A stretch of 6,825 nucleotides of DNA from Thermoplasmata archaeon. GTDB lineage: Archaea; Thermoplasmatota; JAKEGO01. The stretch spans positions 1-6,825 of the forward strand of contig JAKEGO010000046.1 in the NCBI GenBank assembly GCA_022615805.1. The letters are read 5' to 3'. Below are positions 6,743 to 6,825 of this stretch, piece by piece. Below the pieces are notes generated by a model, which was given only the letters and a program-made list of their open reading frames with translations, was not told the origin of the DNA and did no database searches. The stretch's first letter is position 1, and each line of letters begins with the position of its first letter. Made by a program: the position numbers and the translations under genes.

Positions 6743-6825
6743 GCTATTGGCCTGGGAATCGCATCGATGGTCACGATCCTCATTTTGGAACAAGGCTCAA
6801 CCAATTGAGTCAGGGAAGACTTTGA
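6743..6825. repeat. Tandem ~140-bp repeat, copy 3 (cut by window end)
   Basis: Third unit, beginning GCTATTGGCC and truncated at 83 bases by the end of the window. Landmarks are CATCGATGGTCAC (6762-6774) and TGGAACAAGG (6786-6795); GAGTC and AAGAC further on also match copy 2. Against copy 2, nine of the 13 differences in the first 60 bases are G/C in copy 2 and A/T in copy 3 by transition. This copy is therefore clearly more AT-rich than the others and than the genes to its left. The array may continue beyond the window. Confidence 0.75.

Noticed and set aside
6736..6783. Minus-strand mini-frame MRIVTIDAIPRPIAQ in copy 3, with a similar reading in copy 2 (MRDVTTDAIPGPMAQ)
   Set aside because: The peptide similarity follows from the DNA repeat. 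In copy 2 the stop is lost and the frame runs on into unrelated sequence, in copy 1 the ATG is absent, and 15 codons are too few to support a gene.
6486..6825. Plus-strand frame open from ATG 6486 to the window end (113 codons), and a 65-codon frame from GTG 6628
   Set aside because: Both run through the tandem repeats, whose period (1 mod 3) rotates the frame. Third positions are not G/C-biased as in the two real genes, no ribosome-binding site is evident, and the products match nothing I recognise.
6462..6825. CRISPR array or integron attC-like series
   Set aside because: The repeated part is about 60 bp and degenerate rather than 25-37 bp and near-identical, the between-core stretches are themselves similar, and no GTTRRRY-type core sites or cassette genes are present.

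Overview
The window looks like part of a high-GC archaeal chromosome. Three things suggest this. Both genes use AGG (Arg) and ATA (Ile) codons freely although third positions are strongly G/C, which is unusual for high-GC bacteria. An archaeal-type TATA element (TTTAATAG) lies about 55 bases upstream of the large gene. The helicase core of that gene reads like the archaeal Lhr group. A Thermoplasmata-type lineage such as a high-GC Methanomassiliicoccales relative would fit, but that placement is inference and the sequence alone does not prove it.

Layout. Positions 1-893 hold the 3' part of a thioredoxin reductase gene whose start lies before the window. A 187-base gap follows, with two small inverted repeats, a TATA-like element and a weak Shine-Dalgarno. 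Positions 1081-6393 hold one intact, very large gene for an Lhr-family superfamily 2 helicase (1770 residues). It has an Lhr core of about 865 residues followed by about 900 residues of winged-helix and barrel-like domains. The last 430 bases (6394-6825) contain no gene I can support. They begin with a G-run tract containing a textbook G-quadruplex motif just after the helicase stop codon. They continue as a degenerate tandem array of a unit of about 140 bp (two full copies and one cut by the window end), which becomes more AT-rich towards the right edge.

The two genes face the same way, but the gap and the separate TATA element suggest separate transcription. Thioredoxin reductase serves cytosolic thiol-redox balance and Lhr serves nucleic-acid repair or remodelling; nothing in the sequence ties them into one pathway. 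The points most worth following up are an internal duplication of a winged-helix plus barrel module of about 230 residues in the helicase C-terminal half, the tandem 140-bp array, and the G-quadruplex tract. I did not find a defence island, CRISPR array, RNA gene, insertion sequence or other clearly new multi-gene system.
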